A stretch of DNA of 64,000 nucleotides from Gordonia namibiensis NBRC 108229. Lineage in GTDB: Bacteria; Actinomycetota; Actinomycetes; Mycobacteriales; Mycobacteriaceae. A program made the position numbers and the translations under genes. Where the stretch lies: assembly GCF_000298235.1 (NCBI RefSeq), contig NZ_BAHE01000032.1, forward strand, positions 21,164 to 85,163, written 5' to 3'. The notes beneath the pieces were generated by a model that was not told the origin of the DNA, made no database searches, and worked only from the letters and a program-made list of their open reading frames with translations. Positions 26,251 to 35,518 of this stretch are shown here, one piece after another. Positions within the stretch are counted from its first letter, which is position 1. The number at the start of each line of letters is the position of its first letter.

Positions 26251-26393
26251 TCGCTCCCTGAGTAGCCCCGGAGCCTGCGAAGGGGCGTACCCCCCTCGCT
26301 CCCTGAGTAGCCCCGGAGCCTGCGGACGGGCGTCCCCCCTCGCTCCCTGAGTAGCCCCGGAGCCTGCGGAGGGGCGTATCGAAGGGCAGGTTT
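26251..26393 (+). repeat. Three tandem copies of a 44-45-nt repeat
   Basis: Units start TCGCTCCCTGAGTAGCCCC at 26251, 26296 and 26340. Each continues with a GGAGCCTGCG core; the third ends with GTATCGAAGGGCAGG. The ending resembles the TATCGAA termini of intergenic palindromes common in Gordonia and Rhodococcus. Spacers are not unique sequences of constant length, so this is not CRISPR. Confidence 0.8.
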
Positions 26394-26420
26394 GGGCGAT
26401 CGGCCTCGACCGACTAGATT
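26392..26420 (+). promoter_or_regulatory. Sigma-A-type promoter of tRNA-Val
   Basis: TTGGGC (26392-26397) and TAGATT (26415-26420) are separated by exactly 17 nt, close to the housekeeping consensus. The -10 hexamer lies 33 nt upstream of the mature tRNA 5' end. Confidence 0.7.
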
Positions 26421-26453
26421 CGTTGTCGCACGTGCCGCGACGCGGCACAGCAC

Positions 26454-26528
26454 GCGCGTATAGCTCAGCGGTAGAGCTCTGGTCTTACACACCAGCGGTC
26501 AGGGGTTCGAATCCCTTTGCGCGCACCA
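26454..26528 (+). tRNA. tRNA-Val (anticodon TAC)
   Basis: A full cloverleaf can be drawn. The acceptor GCGCGTA pairs with TGCGCGC, the D arm is TAGCTCAGCGGTAGAGCT, and the anticodon loop CTTACAC lies between CTGGT and ACCAG. The T arm is AGGGG-TTCGAAT-CCCTT. CCA is encoded. The anticodon TAC reads valine GTA/GTG codons. Confidence 0.96.
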
Positions 26529-26540
26529 CATCAGCCGATC

Positions 26541-26579
26541 CATAGCCCCAACCCGCGCTCAGCGCGGTTTCGAGCTATG
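26541..26579. terminator. 39-nt palindrome after tRNA-Val, copy 1
   Basis: CATAGCCCCAACCCGCGCT and its imperfect complement ending CGAGCTATG form an 18-bp stem. A near-identical element lies at 30658-30696. It sits between tRNA-Val and the convergent Asp23-like gene and could terminate transcription from both sides. Confidence 0.6.
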
Positions 26580-26588
26580 AAGAACCGC

Positions 26589-27038
26589 TCAGCTCAGCCA
26601 CTCCCGCGTGTAGACGTCCTGCCAGCGAACCGCGATGTTCCGTCGCGCCTCAGCGCTGCTTTGGGGTCCGATCGTCTCGAGGAGGACGTCCTCGACGACG
26701 TCGCGCACCCGATCGGACAGGGCGATGAGATCGTCGGCGTAGCGCGCGATCAACCCGACACGGATTCCGGTGACGGTGTCGTCGGCGCCGTCGACGGCCG
26801 CGAACACGACGAGGCGTCCGAGCTGCCGTCGGGTCCGGATCGCGATCATCTGTTTGACGACCGCGTCGGTGATCTTGATGCGCCGACCATCCGACGTCAA
26901 CGTGCGGGCGGGTCGGCGAATTCGACTGAGTCGGGCGGAGATCGACGAGATCAGCCTGTCGACGTCACCGGGCGGGTCGGCGAGCTGTCGGGTGGCGTCG
27001 ACGAGCCAGGCATCGGCGAGGTCGTGTGCGTCAGACAT
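26589..27038 (-). CDS. Diverged Asp23-like protein paired with an ECF sigma factor
   Basis: The 149-residue protein starts at an ATG with AGGAGAGG upstream and overlaps the end of the sigma-factor gene by 8 nt, so translation is probably coupled. I recognise no named family. Two stretches resemble the Asp23/Gls24 domains encoded just across the divergent promoter: IKITDAVVKQMIAIRTRRQ resembles the start of that domain, and GIRVGLIARYADDLIAL followed by SDRVRDVVEDVL resembles its end. There is no membrane helix or anti-sigma zinc motif. A regulatory partner of the sigma factor is a plausible inference. Confidence 0.72.
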   Translation of the reverse strand: MSDAHDLADAWLVDATRQLADPPGDVDRLISSISARLSRIRRPARTLTSDGRRIKITDAVVKQMIAIRTRRQLGRLVVFAAVDGADDTVTGIRVGLIARYADDLIALSDRVRDVVEDVLLETIGPQSSAEARRNIAVRWQDVYTREWLS

Positions 27039-27669
27039 GAACCTCTCCTTCCCGCTCGTCCGAACTCGGCGTCGATGATCGTTTCCCAGGGTCCCACGGC
27101 GCCAGGCGGGTGTGGAGGAATTTGCGGCTCCGTTGCAGGTGCCCGCGAACCGATCCCGTGCTGATGCGCAGCACCTGGGCTATCTCCTCGAGGGTAAGGC
27201 CCTCCACTTCCTTGAGCCACCAGGCGGCTCTGGAATTGGACGGCAGGTTGTCGAGTTCGGCGCGCAGAGCGTCGATCAACTCCTGCCGCTCGGCCTCCTC
27301 CACCGGAAGCGGGCCTGCGGCCTCGAGTTCGGCGAATCGCTCGTCGTCGAACGGTGTATCCCGGCGACGCCGGTGATGATCGGCCACCTTTCGATGCCCG
27401 ATGGTGAAGACCCAGGTCCGGAACGTACTGCGGAAGGCGAAGTTCGGCAGTCCCTTCCACGCGTGAAGCAGTGCTTCCTGCGTGAGGTCCTCTGCGGTTT
27501 GGGGGTCGTCGACCATTCGCCCCAGGTACCGGACCAATGGTGGCGTCACTCGGCGCACGAGCACCGCGAACGCCTCGGTGTCCCCGACCGCAGCCGCCCC
27601 GGCCAGCTCGTCGTCGTCCAGGTCGTCCAGGTCGATCGACTCTCTGTGAGCCGAATCACTCCAGTTCAT
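27031..27669 (-). CDS. ECF-type RNA polymerase sigma factor
   Basis: This 212-residue protein has region 2 (residues 28-95), with EDLTQEALLHAWKGLPNF and FRTWVFTIGHRKVADHHRRRR as regions 2.2-2.4. Region 4 (about 130-190) contains LDNLPSNSRAAWWLKEVEGLTLEEIAQVL, then ISTGSVRGHLQRSRKFL, a good helix-turn-helix. Region 3 is missing, as in ECF sigma factors. The gene is divergent from the Asp23 cluster across 114 nt and is followed by an Asp23-like protein rather than a recognisable ZAS or membrane anti-sigma factor. It probably drives the envelope-stress cluster. Confidence 0.93.
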   Translation of the reverse strand: MNWSDSAHRESIDLDDLDDDELAGAAAVGDTEAFAVLVRRVTPPLVRYLGRMVDDPQTAEDLTQEALLHAWKGLPNFAFRSTFRTWVFTIGHRKVADHHRRRRDTPFDDERFAELEAAGPLPVEEAERQELIDALRAELDNLPSNSRAAWWLKEVEGLTLEEIAQVLRISTGSVRGHLQRSRKFLHTRLAPWDPGKRSSTPSSDEREGEVHV

Positions 27670-27783
27670 GCGTGCAACTCCCCCCGTCCCACCCGACTCA
27701 CCCTACAGACGGATTGCACAGAACCTTTGCGATAGCGCATCGGTGCGGTCCGCTCACGAGAAACTCGACCGAAGGAGAACGAC

Positions 27784-28293
27784 ATGGCTGCGAACTCGAC
27801 CGGAACGGTCACCAAGGACGCCCCGACCGACGGCGACGCGCGCGAGGCCACTGTGTCCTCGGACGCCGACACGGCGACCGGCCGCGCCCTGGCCCGACGC
27901 GACACCACCGGAGACCGCGGCCGCACCTCGATCGCCGACGTCGTCGTCGCCAAGGTCGCCGGGATCGCCGCACGTGAGATCGACGGCGTCCACGACCTGG
28001 GCGGGACCACCGAGCGCGTGGTGGGCAAGGTGCGCGACGTCCTGCCCGGCACCTCGGTGAGCACCACTCAGGGCATCGAGGTCGAGGTCGGGGAACGTCA
28101 GGCCGCGGTCGACGTCTCGATCGTTGCCGAATACGGCGTCGCCATCCACCAGTTGGCCGCCGCGATCCGCCGCAATGTCATCTCCGCGATCGAGCAGATG
28201 ACCGGTCTCGAGGTGACCGAGGTCAACGTCACCGTCCACGACATCGCGTTCGGCGACGACGAACAGACCGACGACGTCCCCCGGGTCCAGTGA
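27784..28293 (+). CDS. Asp23/Gls24 family envelope stress protein (first of cluster)
   Basis: This 169-residue protein starts at an ATG with GAAGGAG upstream. A disordered acidic N-terminus of about 50 residues precedes the Asp23 domain: TSIADVVVAKVAGIAAREIDGVHDLG, then the central VEVGERQAAVDVSIVAEYGV, then the C-terminal helix and strand ending EVTEVNVTVHDIAF. In Firmicutes Asp23 is attached to the membrane through AmaP. An AmaP-like gene lies downstream here. Function is in cell-envelope stress. Confidence 0.92.
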   Translation: MAANSTGTVTKDAPTDGDAREATVSSDADTATGRALARRDTTGDRGRTSIADVVVAKVAGIAAREIDGVHDLGGTTERVVGKVRDVLPGTSVSTTQGIEVEVGERQAAVDVSIVAEYGVAIHQLAAAIRRNVISAIEQMTGLEVTEVNVTVHDIAFGDDEQTDDVPRVQ

Positions 28294-28637
28294 CACCCGG
28301 GGATCTCCCCGAGGCACGCGCGGAGAACTCGAGGCCGCGAGACCCCGTCGACGACCTCGCCGATGCGGTCCTTGCCGTACCCGGGGTGACAGCACTGCAC
28401 GGCGGGCTGCTCGGCGAGGTGGCCACCTATCTGCCCGGGCGGCGCGTCGCCGGGATCGTGCTCGACGCCGATATCGGCGAGGTGCACATCGTCGCCGACA
28501 TGTCTTTCGATCTGCAGACCGTGGCCGCCACTGTGCGAGACACCGCCGAACGAATCACCGGACGCACATTTGCCGTCGTTGTCGAAGACATCGCGACCGG
28601 CCCCACCCCAACATCGAAAGAAGGTGACGCACAGTGA
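28290..28637 (+). CDS. Small Asp23-related protein
   Basis: This 115-residue protein starts at a GTG that overlaps the previous stop by 4 nt (GTGA). The core DDLADAVLAVPGVTALHGG followed by VAGIVLDADIGEVHIVADMSF resembles a shortened Asp23 domain in which the first helix and the beta strands are kept. C-terminal strand TFAVVVEDI is also typical. It is part of a tightly packed operon with 4-nt overlaps, implying coordinated stoichiometry. Confidence 0.8.
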   Translation: MTPGDLPEARAENSRPRDPVDDLADAVLAVPGVTALHGGLLGEVATYLPGRRVAGIVLDADIGEVHIVADMSFDLQTVAATVRDTAERITGRTFAVVVEDIATGPTPTSKEGDAQ

Positions 28638-28813
28638 ACAACGCGATGATCGGGATGTTCGTCGGACTACTGCTCGCACTCGCGGCGGTCGCCGGCGGCC
28701 TCGCCGGGTTCCTTCTCGCCCTCGCACTCGGTGCGTTGGGACTCGTCCTCGGACTCAACCGCGACGGCACCATCGACCTGGGTGCACTGCTGCGGAGCCG
28801 AGGACGTGGCTGA
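28634..28813 (+). CDS. Small membrane protein, DUF2273-like
   Basis: This 59-residue protein starts at a GTG overlapping the previous stop by 4 nt and ends overlapping the next gene by 8 nt. It is almost entirely one hydrophobic hairpin: MIGMFVGLLLALAAVAGG followed by LAGFLLALALGALGLVLGL, then a polar tail with Asn-Arg-Asp and ending RSRGRG. Small two-helix DUF2273 proteins accompany Asp23 in Firmicutes clusters, so the context supports this assignment. It is short and easily missed by gene finders. Confidence 0.78.
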   Translation: MNNAMIGMFVGLLLALAAVAGGLAGFLLALALGALGLVLGLNRDGTIDLGALLRSRGRG

Positions 28814-29255
28814 GTTGACGGCGCCCGCGGGCCCGGCCGGCACCCTCACGATCGAGGATCGGGTCATCGAGCGGATCGCCACCCGCGCGGTCCTCGACAT
28901 CCCCGGTGCCACCAGGCATCAGGGCACCGTCGGCTCGCTGCTCGGCTCAGCGGCCGGTCGCTCGATCCTCGGCACCGATCTTCCGCGGGCGACACTACGG
29001 TCCTCCGGCACTGCGCTGCGGATCTCCCTGGACATAGCCCTCGTATGGCCGTGCGCGGTCGCCGAGGTGAGCCGCCGGACACGCGATCACGTCATCGACG
29101 AGGTCGAAAGACTGACCGGCACAAGGCCGTTACGGGTCGACGTCACCGTGTGTCAGCTGGTCCCTCGCGGCGAGGTGCAACGCCGCAAGAGCGGGTTCAT
29201 AGACCTACCCGCACCACCTGAACAACCCGTGAGCGAAGGGGCAGTGCCGTCGTGA
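28806..29255 (+). CDS. Asp23/Gls24 family protein (second copy)
   Basis: The protein has 149 residues from the GTG at 28806, inside the end of the preceding small gene. The Asp23 domain begins GTLTIEDRVIERIATRAVLDIPG and continues through LRISLDIALVWPCAVAEV to RVDVTVCQLV. It differs from the first copy by an insert around residues 40-65 and a proline-rich tail. It ends in a GTGA overlap with the DUF6286 gene. It probably forms a hetero-oligomer with the other Asp23 members at the membrane. Confidence 0.88.
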   Translation: MAELTAPAGPAGTLTIEDRVIERIATRAVLDIPGATRHQGTVGSLLGSAAGRSILGTDLPRATLRSSGTALRISLDIALVWPCAVAEVSRRTRDHVIDEVERLTGTRPLRVDVTVCQLVPRGEVQRRKSGFIDLPAPPEQPVSEGAVPS

Positions 29256-29836
29256 CACAGACCAGCACACAGACCGAATCGCTTCGGGCCGAATCCGGGA
29301 CCGCGACGCGCCCGTTTGCTCCCGCACAGCATCCCGGCGCAGCAATCGCCGGCGCCGTCCTCGGAGTCGCGCTCATCGGAGTGGGTGTCACCGCGATCCG
29401 GGACATCGCGGTGCGAGCCGAGTGGCTCGACGGGCGAGAGTGGTCCCGCACCGCAGCGGATTGGATCGCCGAGCTGAGCTGGCAGGACTGGATGTGGCCG
29501 GCGGCGGCAGGTCTTCTCGTCGTCGGCCTGGCACTGGCCTGGATCGCCGTCAAGCCACGGCAGCGATCGCATCTGCGCCTGGCCGCTCCCGGCTTGTGGA
29601 CCCGCCCAGGCGACCTGGCTCGCCGATGCAGCGCGGCGGTGACCGAGCTACCCGGTGTCTACGACGCCGACACGATCGTCACTCGCCGCAAGGTGAAGGC
29701 CATCGTTCAGGGGCGTTCCTCGGTCGCCGACCGGGATCTGATCGCCTCGACACTCACCGACGTCGTGTCCGTCCTCGAGTCGCCACCGCGAGTCGTTGTG
29801 CGCCTTCGGTTTCGGGACGGAAGGAAGGTCCGATGA
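29252..29836 (+). CDS. DUF6286 membrane protein of the Asp23 cluster
   Basis: This 194-residue protein has two membrane helices, HPGAAIAGAVLGVALIGVGV (about residues 28-48) and WPAAAGLLVVGLALAWIAV (about 83-101), and a C-terminal soluble part of about 90 residues. That part, beginning CSAAVTELPGVYDAD, resembles half of an Asp23 domain. The layout fits DUF6286. It overlaps its neighbours by 4 nt on both sides. It is likely to be a membrane anchor for the Asp23 proteins. Confidence 0.82.
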   Translation: MTQTSTQTESLRAESGTATRPFAPAQHPGAAIAGAVLGVALIGVGVTAIRDIAVRAEWLDGREWSRTAADWIAELSWQDWMWPAAAGLLVVGLALAWIAVKPRQRSHLRLAAPGLWTRPGDLARRCSAAVTELPGVYDADTIVTRRKVKAIVQGRSSVADRDLIASTLTDVVSVLESPPRVVVRLRFRDGRKVR

Positions 29837-30381
29837 ACCGGTTACCGGCTTCCCTGCACCGTCTGTCGGTGGCGCTCGTCGCGCTGACCATGATCGCCCT
29901 CGGCGGCGGCGCGATCGCCTGGCGCACGGGCATCGACCCGCTGCACGAGTGGATCGATCGGATCGACGAGACCGCAATCCCGCGCGCCGTCGAACAACCA
30001 TGGTGGATGTGGGTGCTGTTAGCGGTAGCGGTTGTCGCGCTGGGGTGGGGATTGCTGTTGATCTCCACCAACATCGCCCCGCGAGCGGTCGACGACGTCG
30101 ACCTCCCCGACTCCGATGAGACCGGCGGCCTCACCATCGCACCGAAGTTGATCGCGTCCGCGGTCACCGCCGAGCTGGAGGGTAACCCTCTCTTGCACAA
30201 GGTGTCCGCCACGGCGATCGACGATCGCGCCCGCAGCATCATCCGGGTCGTCGTCACCGCCCGGCCCAACCGTTCCTACGACGAGATCACTGCTCCGGTC
30301 GAGGCGGCGGTGGATTCGATCACCACAGCTCTCGGATCGTCGGACGTGCATGTGCAGGCGTTCGTCCACTTCGAGAAGTGA
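29833..30381 (+). CDS. AmaP-like membrane anchor of Asp23 proteins
   Basis: The protein has 182 residues from the ATG at 29833, overlapping the previous stop (ATGA). Two helices (residues 8-30 and 58-78) flank a short external loop. The C-terminal region LTIAPKLIASAVTAELEGNP, then IIRVVVTARPNRSYDEITAPVE, is an Asp23-type fold. AmaP (alkaline-shock membrane anchor protein) has this organisation in Staphylococcus. This is homology by layout plus operon context; direct similarity is modest. Confidence 0.82.
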   Translation: MNRLPASLHRLSVALVALTMIALGGGAIAWRTGIDPLHEWIDRIDETAIPRAVEQPWWMWVLLAVAVVALGWGLLLISTNIAPRAVDDVDLPDSDETGGLTIAPKLIASAVTAELEGNPLLHKVSATAIDDRARSIIRVVVTARPNRSYDEITAPVEAAVDSITTALGSSDVHVQAFVHFEK

Positions 30382-30413
30382 AGAAACCGATCGGAAAAGA
30401 GAAGGAGAAAGAA

Positions 30414-30611
30414 ATGGGATTGAACGACAAGATCAGCAACAAGGCCGAGGACCTCGGAGGCAAGGCCAAGGAGGCGGCAGGCGACGTCACCGGTGACGAT
30501 CAGCTGAAGAGCGAGGGCAAAGGCGACCAGCTCTCGGCCGCGGTCAAAGACGGCGCCGAGAAGGTGAAGGACGCCGCCGAGAACATCAAGGACAAACTGA
30601 CCGGCAACTGA
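30414..30611 (+). CDS. CsbD family stress protein
   Basis: The protein has 65 residues from the ATG at 30414, with AAGGAGAAA upstream. The sequence is highly charged and rich in Lys, Asp, Glu and Ala, with the family pattern MGLNDKISNKAEDLGGKAKE followed by AAGDVTGDDQLKSEGK. CsbD proteins are sigma-B or general stress induced and of unknown mechanism. It ends the Asp23 operon and is followed by a hairpin terminator 12 nt downstream. Confidence 0.92.
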   Translation: MGLNDKISNKAEDLGGKAKEAAGDVTGDDQLKSEGKGDQLSAAVKDGAEKVKDAAENIKDKLTGN

Positions 30612-30623
30612 CACCCGAGCAAC

Positions 30624-30655
30624 AGTGCCGGGTCGCCTGCGGGCGGCCCGGCACT
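30624..30655 (+). terminator. Intrinsic terminator of the Asp23-CsbD operon
   Basis: AGTGCCGGGTCGCC (30624-30637) pairs with GGCGGCCCGGCACT (30642-30655) with one G-T pair and a 4-nt loop; TTCAT follows. It lies 12 nt past the csbD-like stop. Confidence 0.75.
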
Positions 30656-30657
30656 TT

Positions 30658-30696
30658 CATAGCTCCAACCCGCGCCCAGCGCGACTTGGAGCTATG
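30658..30696. terminator. 39-nt palindrome between convergent operons, copy 2
   Basis: CATAGCTCCAACCCGCGCC and its complement ending TTGGAGCTATG form an 18-bp stem with one unpaired pair. It is nearly identical to the element at 26541-26579. It ends 8 nt before the ahpE stop codon (read on minus), so it probably terminates ahpE transcription. Confidence 0.65.
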
Positions 30697-30704
30697 AATC
30701 GAGA

Positions 30705-31187
30705 TCAGCCGACAGCGCCGAGAGCCTTGTCCCAGACGTTGCTCTCCCGCACCTCGCCCGGCCCGACCATGTCGGCGTAGACGATGACGCCCTCACGGTT
30801 GACGAGGAAGGTGCCGCGGTTCGCGTACCCGCGATCGGAGTTGAACACGCCGTAGGCCTTGGCGACCTCACCGTGCGGCCAGAAGTCCGACAGCAGCGGG
30901 AACAGGAACCCCTGCGCCGCCGACCAGACCTTGTGCGTCGGGGAGGGACCCACCGAGATCGTCACGGTGGTGACGTCGTCGTTCTCGAAGCGCGGCTGCT
31001 GGTCGCGGATGTAGCCCAGCTCGCCCTGGCAGGTGCCGGTGAAGGCGAGCGGGAAGAAGACCACGAGCACATTCCGCTCAGCACGCAACGCGCTCAGGGA
31101 CACGAGCTGGTTGTTCTGATCCCGGAGTTCGAAATCAGGTGCCTGGTCACCGACGCTCAGCGGCGCGGTGGGCAGAGCATCGCTCAT
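30705..31187 (-). CDS. ahpE: One-cysteine peroxiredoxin AhpE
   Basis: The protein has 160 residues from the ATG at 31187. The peroxidatic Cys53 lies in LAFTGTCQGELG, matching the AhpE pattern in which the typical PxxxTxxC motif is PLAFTGTC. C-terminal GTFLVNREGVIVYAD is standard for the thioredoxin fold. No resolving Cys is present, so reduction would be by mycothiol/mycoredoxin as known for the M. tuberculosis enzyme (Rv2238c). It overlaps the DUF3052 gene stop by 4 nt (ATGA), indicating an operon. Confidence 0.94.
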   Translation of the reverse strand: MSDALPTAPLSVGDQAPDFELRDQNNQLVSLSALRAERNVLVVFFPLAFTGTCQGELGYIRDQQPRFENDDVTTVTISVGPSPTHKVWSAAQGFLFPLLSDFWPHGEVAKAYGVFNSDRGYANRGTFLVNREGVIVYADMVGPGEVRESNVWDKALGAVG

Positions 31188-31612
31188 GCTTTCTTGCCCG
31201 AGCGTGCCTTGGGCTGGACGAGTCGGGCTGCCGACCAATCCCCCAGGCTGATCGCCGATGTCTGGGTCAGGCCCGCAGTGGGCGCCGCCTCGGCGATCTC
31301 GCTCGGATCCACGTATCCCGGTTGCCCGGTCTTGGGCGAGAACACCCACACGTATCCGTCTTCGGCCAGCGGTCCGATGGCGTCCATCAGCGCGTCGACG
31401 AGGTCTCCGTCGCCTTCGCGCCACCAGAGAACGACGACGTCGACGACGTCGTCGGCATCCTCATCGACCATCTCGGCATCGATCGCATCCTCGATGTCGG
31501 CCCGGAGCTCGTCGTCCGTGTCCTCGTCCCAGCCGACTTCCTGCACGACCAAGCCGGCCTTCAAGCCCAGTTTTTGGGCGTTGCTGCCCGTACCGTCTGT
31601 GGCGGCTACCAC
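31184..31612 (-). CDS. DUF3052 family protein (Rv2239c homologue)
   Basis: This 142-residue acidic protein has the motif AQKLGLKAGLVVQEVGWDED near the N-terminus, long acidic runs between residues 30 and 60, then VVVLWWREGDGDLVDALMDA and DGYVWVFSPKTGQPGYVDPSE. This is DUF3052, restricted to actinobacteria and of unknown function. Its conserved linkage to ahpE suggests a redox-related task, which is inference. The start codon is ATG (or GTG) after AGGAGGTCA on the minus strand. Confidence 0.9.
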   Translation of the reverse strand: MVAATDGTGSNAQKLGLKAGLVVQEVGWDEDTDDELRADIEDAIDAEMVDEDADDVVDVVVLWWREGDGDLVDALMDAIGPLAEDGYVWVFSPKTGQPGYVDPSEIAEAAPTAGLTQTSAISLGDWSAARLVQPKARSGKKA

Positions 31613-31784
31613 CGCGCGTGACCTCCTGAGGGTGATGGGACGTTCTTTCCGTCGCCGTTGTGTACATCGGTGTACGCCAACTCGCTTGTCAGCATAGGCA
31701 ACAGCCTAGAGCCTCACATTGCAAGCCGACCTACGTCACTCGATTTCGGGCGTTTCTTTTCGCGTCGACACGCCCGGGACATGC

Positions 31785-32405
31785 TCAGCGCCCGGGACTC
31801 GTCGGCACCGGCGTGGTGTTGACCGACGAACGGGGCGTCGCCGACGACGCCGCCGGCACGGGCGTGTACTCGCCGCACACCTCGAGCAGACGCGCCTTGT
31901 CACGTGTCCACTGTCCCGACACCGGGTTGAGCTCGGTGCGCTGTTCCCTGCGGATCGCGTTCTCCAGACGCGCCGTCGAATCGAGGAACGTCCGCGCCGG
32001 CGTCGCGACGTCGACGGGCGCGCTCTCGGTGATCTTCGGCCGGATCTGATCGGCACCGGCGATCAGGCTCGCGCGTGCCTTGTCCGCGAGATCCCCGACC
32101 TCCGGATACGAATGCGTCGTGTTGAGCCGCTCGATGAAGGTGTTGTAGCCGCGCACCATCACGACCATCGACGACATCGACTCCCGACAGAGTTCGACGC
32201 CCTCGGTCCGCACCTCCGCGGCTGCCGACGCCGACACCTCCGAGCGATAGATCGCCACCTCACCGGGCGCCACGACACCCGTACCCCCGACCGTGGACGT
32301 ACACGCCGACAACATGATTCCCCCGAATGCCATGCCGACGATCACGCTCGTCCGGACACCCCCGTGTCCCGTGCGGCCGGGCCCGGCCTCCCCTGTGCCC
32401 AGCAT
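31785..32405 (-). CDS. Probable lipoprotein (Rv2240c position)
   Basis: The protein has 206 residues from the ATG at 32405, with a purine-rich GGGGGAGGG upstream. A signal sequence ends in GIMLSACTST, a lipobox with Cys near residue 34, so it should be an exported lipoprotein. The mature part has no domain I recognise; it is mostly helical with two more cysteines (residues near 75 and 185) that could form a disulphide. It lies between DUF3052 and the divergent aceE, as does Rv2240c in M. tuberculosis. Confidence 0.78.
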   Translation of the reverse strand: MLGTGEAGPGRTGHGGVRTSVIVGMAFGGIMLSACTSTVGGTGVVAPGEVAIYRSEVSASAAAEVRTEGVELCRESMSSMVVMVRGYNTFIERLNTTHSYPEVGDLADKARASLIAGADQIRPKITESAPVDVATPARTFLDSTARLENAIRREQRTELNPVSGQWTRDKARLLEVCGEYTPVPAASSATPRSSVNTTPVPTSPGR

Positions 32406-32615
32406 CGCCCTCCCCCTACTCGTCAGTAACGCTGCAAGGAAGCTACAGCACCTTTCCGGTCGCGGCAGCCTACCCGGATCCGCCCGGTGCCAAGCCACCT
32501 CACATGGGGCACGATGAGGGGTGACACCGCACAACAAAAGGAGTTGCGGTGTCGTACACCATGCAGCCGGACCACCACCCCCGAGTCCGGCCTGTCAGAG
32601 GGAGTAGGCATCACC

Positions 32616-35444
<2,829 letters not shown>

Positions 35445-35506
35445 TTCGGCACCGGACCGCCGCACCCGGGGAGACCGACGATCCCGGCGCGGCGGTGCCC
35501 GGGGAC

Positions 35507-35512
35507 TAGATT
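35507..35512 (+). promoter_or_regulatory. Candidate -10 element for mabR (leaderless)
   Basis: TAGATT ends 6 nt before the GTG start at 35519. No ribosome site is present. It gives mabR its own promoter independent of aceE. Confidence 0.4.
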
Positions 35513-35518
35513 GAGAGC

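Noticed and set aside
26251..26393. Possible CRISPR array
   Set aside because: Only three units, almost no spacer between them and no cas gene nearby; they are tandem repeats.
26454..26579. Integration site at tRNA-Val or at tRNA-Asn/tRNA-Met
   Set aside because: No integrase, no phage gene and no direct repeat of the tRNA 3' end within the window.
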